Shown piece by piece: positions 5,254-5,416 of a DNA stretch of 5,416 nucleotides (position 1 is its first letter; every line of letters starts with the position of its first letter). The stretch covers positions 1 to 5,416 of the forward strand of contig CACYHM010000129.1 in the NCBI GenBank assembly GCA_902774195.1, given 5' to 3'. Made by a program: the position numbers and the translations under genes. Under the pieces are notes generated by a model that did no database searches, was not told the DNA's origin, and saw only the letters and a list, made by a program, of their open reading frames with translations. The DNA is from an uncultured Eubacteriales bacterium (GTDB lineage: Bacteria > Bacillota_A > Clostridia > Peptostreptococcales > Anaerovoracaceae).

Positions 5254-5416
5254 TCGTAAGCGGTAAACCTCACGTACCTGTCGCCGCGAATCACTCCAGG
5301 ATAAAATTGGTTAGAAAAGTGTCTGCACTTTTCTAACCAGTTTTTACCATCGTGCAAATAAATATGCCCCGCTGGTCGCGAGGCGCTTTGTCTAAGATTC
5401 GGTATACTGCTTTCGG
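5250..5416 (-). CDS. Possible 3' end of a gene entering from the right (frame uncertain)
   Basis: On the minus strand the frame starting at 5414 is open for 54 codons and stops at 5250. It includes HIYLHDGKNWLEKC and VIRGDRYVRFTAYE, which look protein-like but which I do not recognise. It would read through the strong hairpin at 5308-5345, which argues against it. A second frame, starting at the window edge 5416, is open for 27 codons and stops with TAG at 5311-5313? region of the hairpin arm, a usual place for a gene to end before a terminator. One of the two may be real; the window is too short to choose. Confidence 0.25.
   Translation of the reverse strand, partial: ESSIPNLRQSASRPAGHIYLHDGKNWLEKCRHFSNQFYPGVIRGDRYVRFTAYE
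5308..5345. terminator. Perfect 14-bp hairpin, probable bidirectional terminator
   Basis: TGGTTAGAAAAGTG (5308-5321) and CACTTTTCTAACCA (5326-5339) pair perfectly around TCTG. On the plus strand GTTTTT follows (5340-5345); on the minus strand ATTTTAT follows. It can terminate in both directions. On the minus strand it would end a gene coming from the right; no plus-strand gene precedes it here. Confidence 0.75.

Larger units (their letters stand above)
5115..5416. mobile_element. Probable end of an integrated element (right of the tRNA-fMet scar)
   Basis: These 300 bp hold no confident gene. The first 140 bp are clearly AT-rich compared with the rest of the window. They contain a repeated ATCGTTT (in ctatcgtttta near 5133 and ttatcgttta near 5196), the palindrome TCAAC-TT-GTTGA (5153-5164) and the nested inverted repeats at 5210-5253. 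Further right are a strong bidirectional terminator and perhaps one gene end. Starting exactly at the truncated tRNA, with many short repeats, fits the arm-site region of an integrative element. No integrase is in the window, so this remains an inference. Confidence 0.45.

Overview
The window reads as chromosomal DNA of a low-to-mid GC Bacillota bacterium, most likely a Clostridia/Lachnospiraceae-type anaerobe. The hints are Shine-Dalgarno-led genes, extended -10 promoters, short U-tailed terminators and the protein families present. No taxonomic marker gene is present, so this is inference. All credible genes lie on the minus strand and are read from right to left.

Layout from right to left. 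(a) 5115-5416 is AT-rich and almost gene-free. It has nested inverted repeats, a perfect 14-bp bidirectional hairpin terminator, and perhaps the 3' end of a gene entering from the right. It looks like the end of an integrated element. (b) 4925-5114 holds two truncated 3' ends of an initiator tRNA-fMet gene in tandem, 112 bp apart. Each is followed by a near-identical hairpin terminator, and about 60 bp of GC-rich self-complementary sequence separates them. The larger piece starts exactly at tRNA position 32, where the anticodon loop begins, as expected for an attachment-site scar. (c) 4041-4837 is a beta-propeller-like gene of unknown function, broken by a frameshift near 4271-4292. It has its own extended -10 promoter and terminator. 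(d) 2335-3939 encodes a transporter of the dicarboxylate/amino acid:cation symporter (SDF) fold, fused to an N-terminal domain resembling a degenerate RsbW/SpoIIAB-type ATPase. (e) 1694-2326 is a HAD-IB phosphatase-like hydrolase. (f) 740-1642 is a YihY/BrkB-family membrane protein. (g) 1-747 is the N-terminal 249 residues of a family 2 glycosyltransferase that runs off the left edge.

The transporter, HAD, YihY and glycosyltransferase genes form a plausible operon from the promoter at 3980-4009. The gaps are 8 bp and 51 bp, followed by an 8-bp overlap. A joint envelope or membrane role is possible, but nothing in the sequence proves it. The strongest leads are the regulatory-domain/transporter fusion, whose canonical ATP-binding and substrate-binding residues look replaced, and the tandem tRNA-fMet scars, which suggest repeated integration at an initiator tRNA gene.
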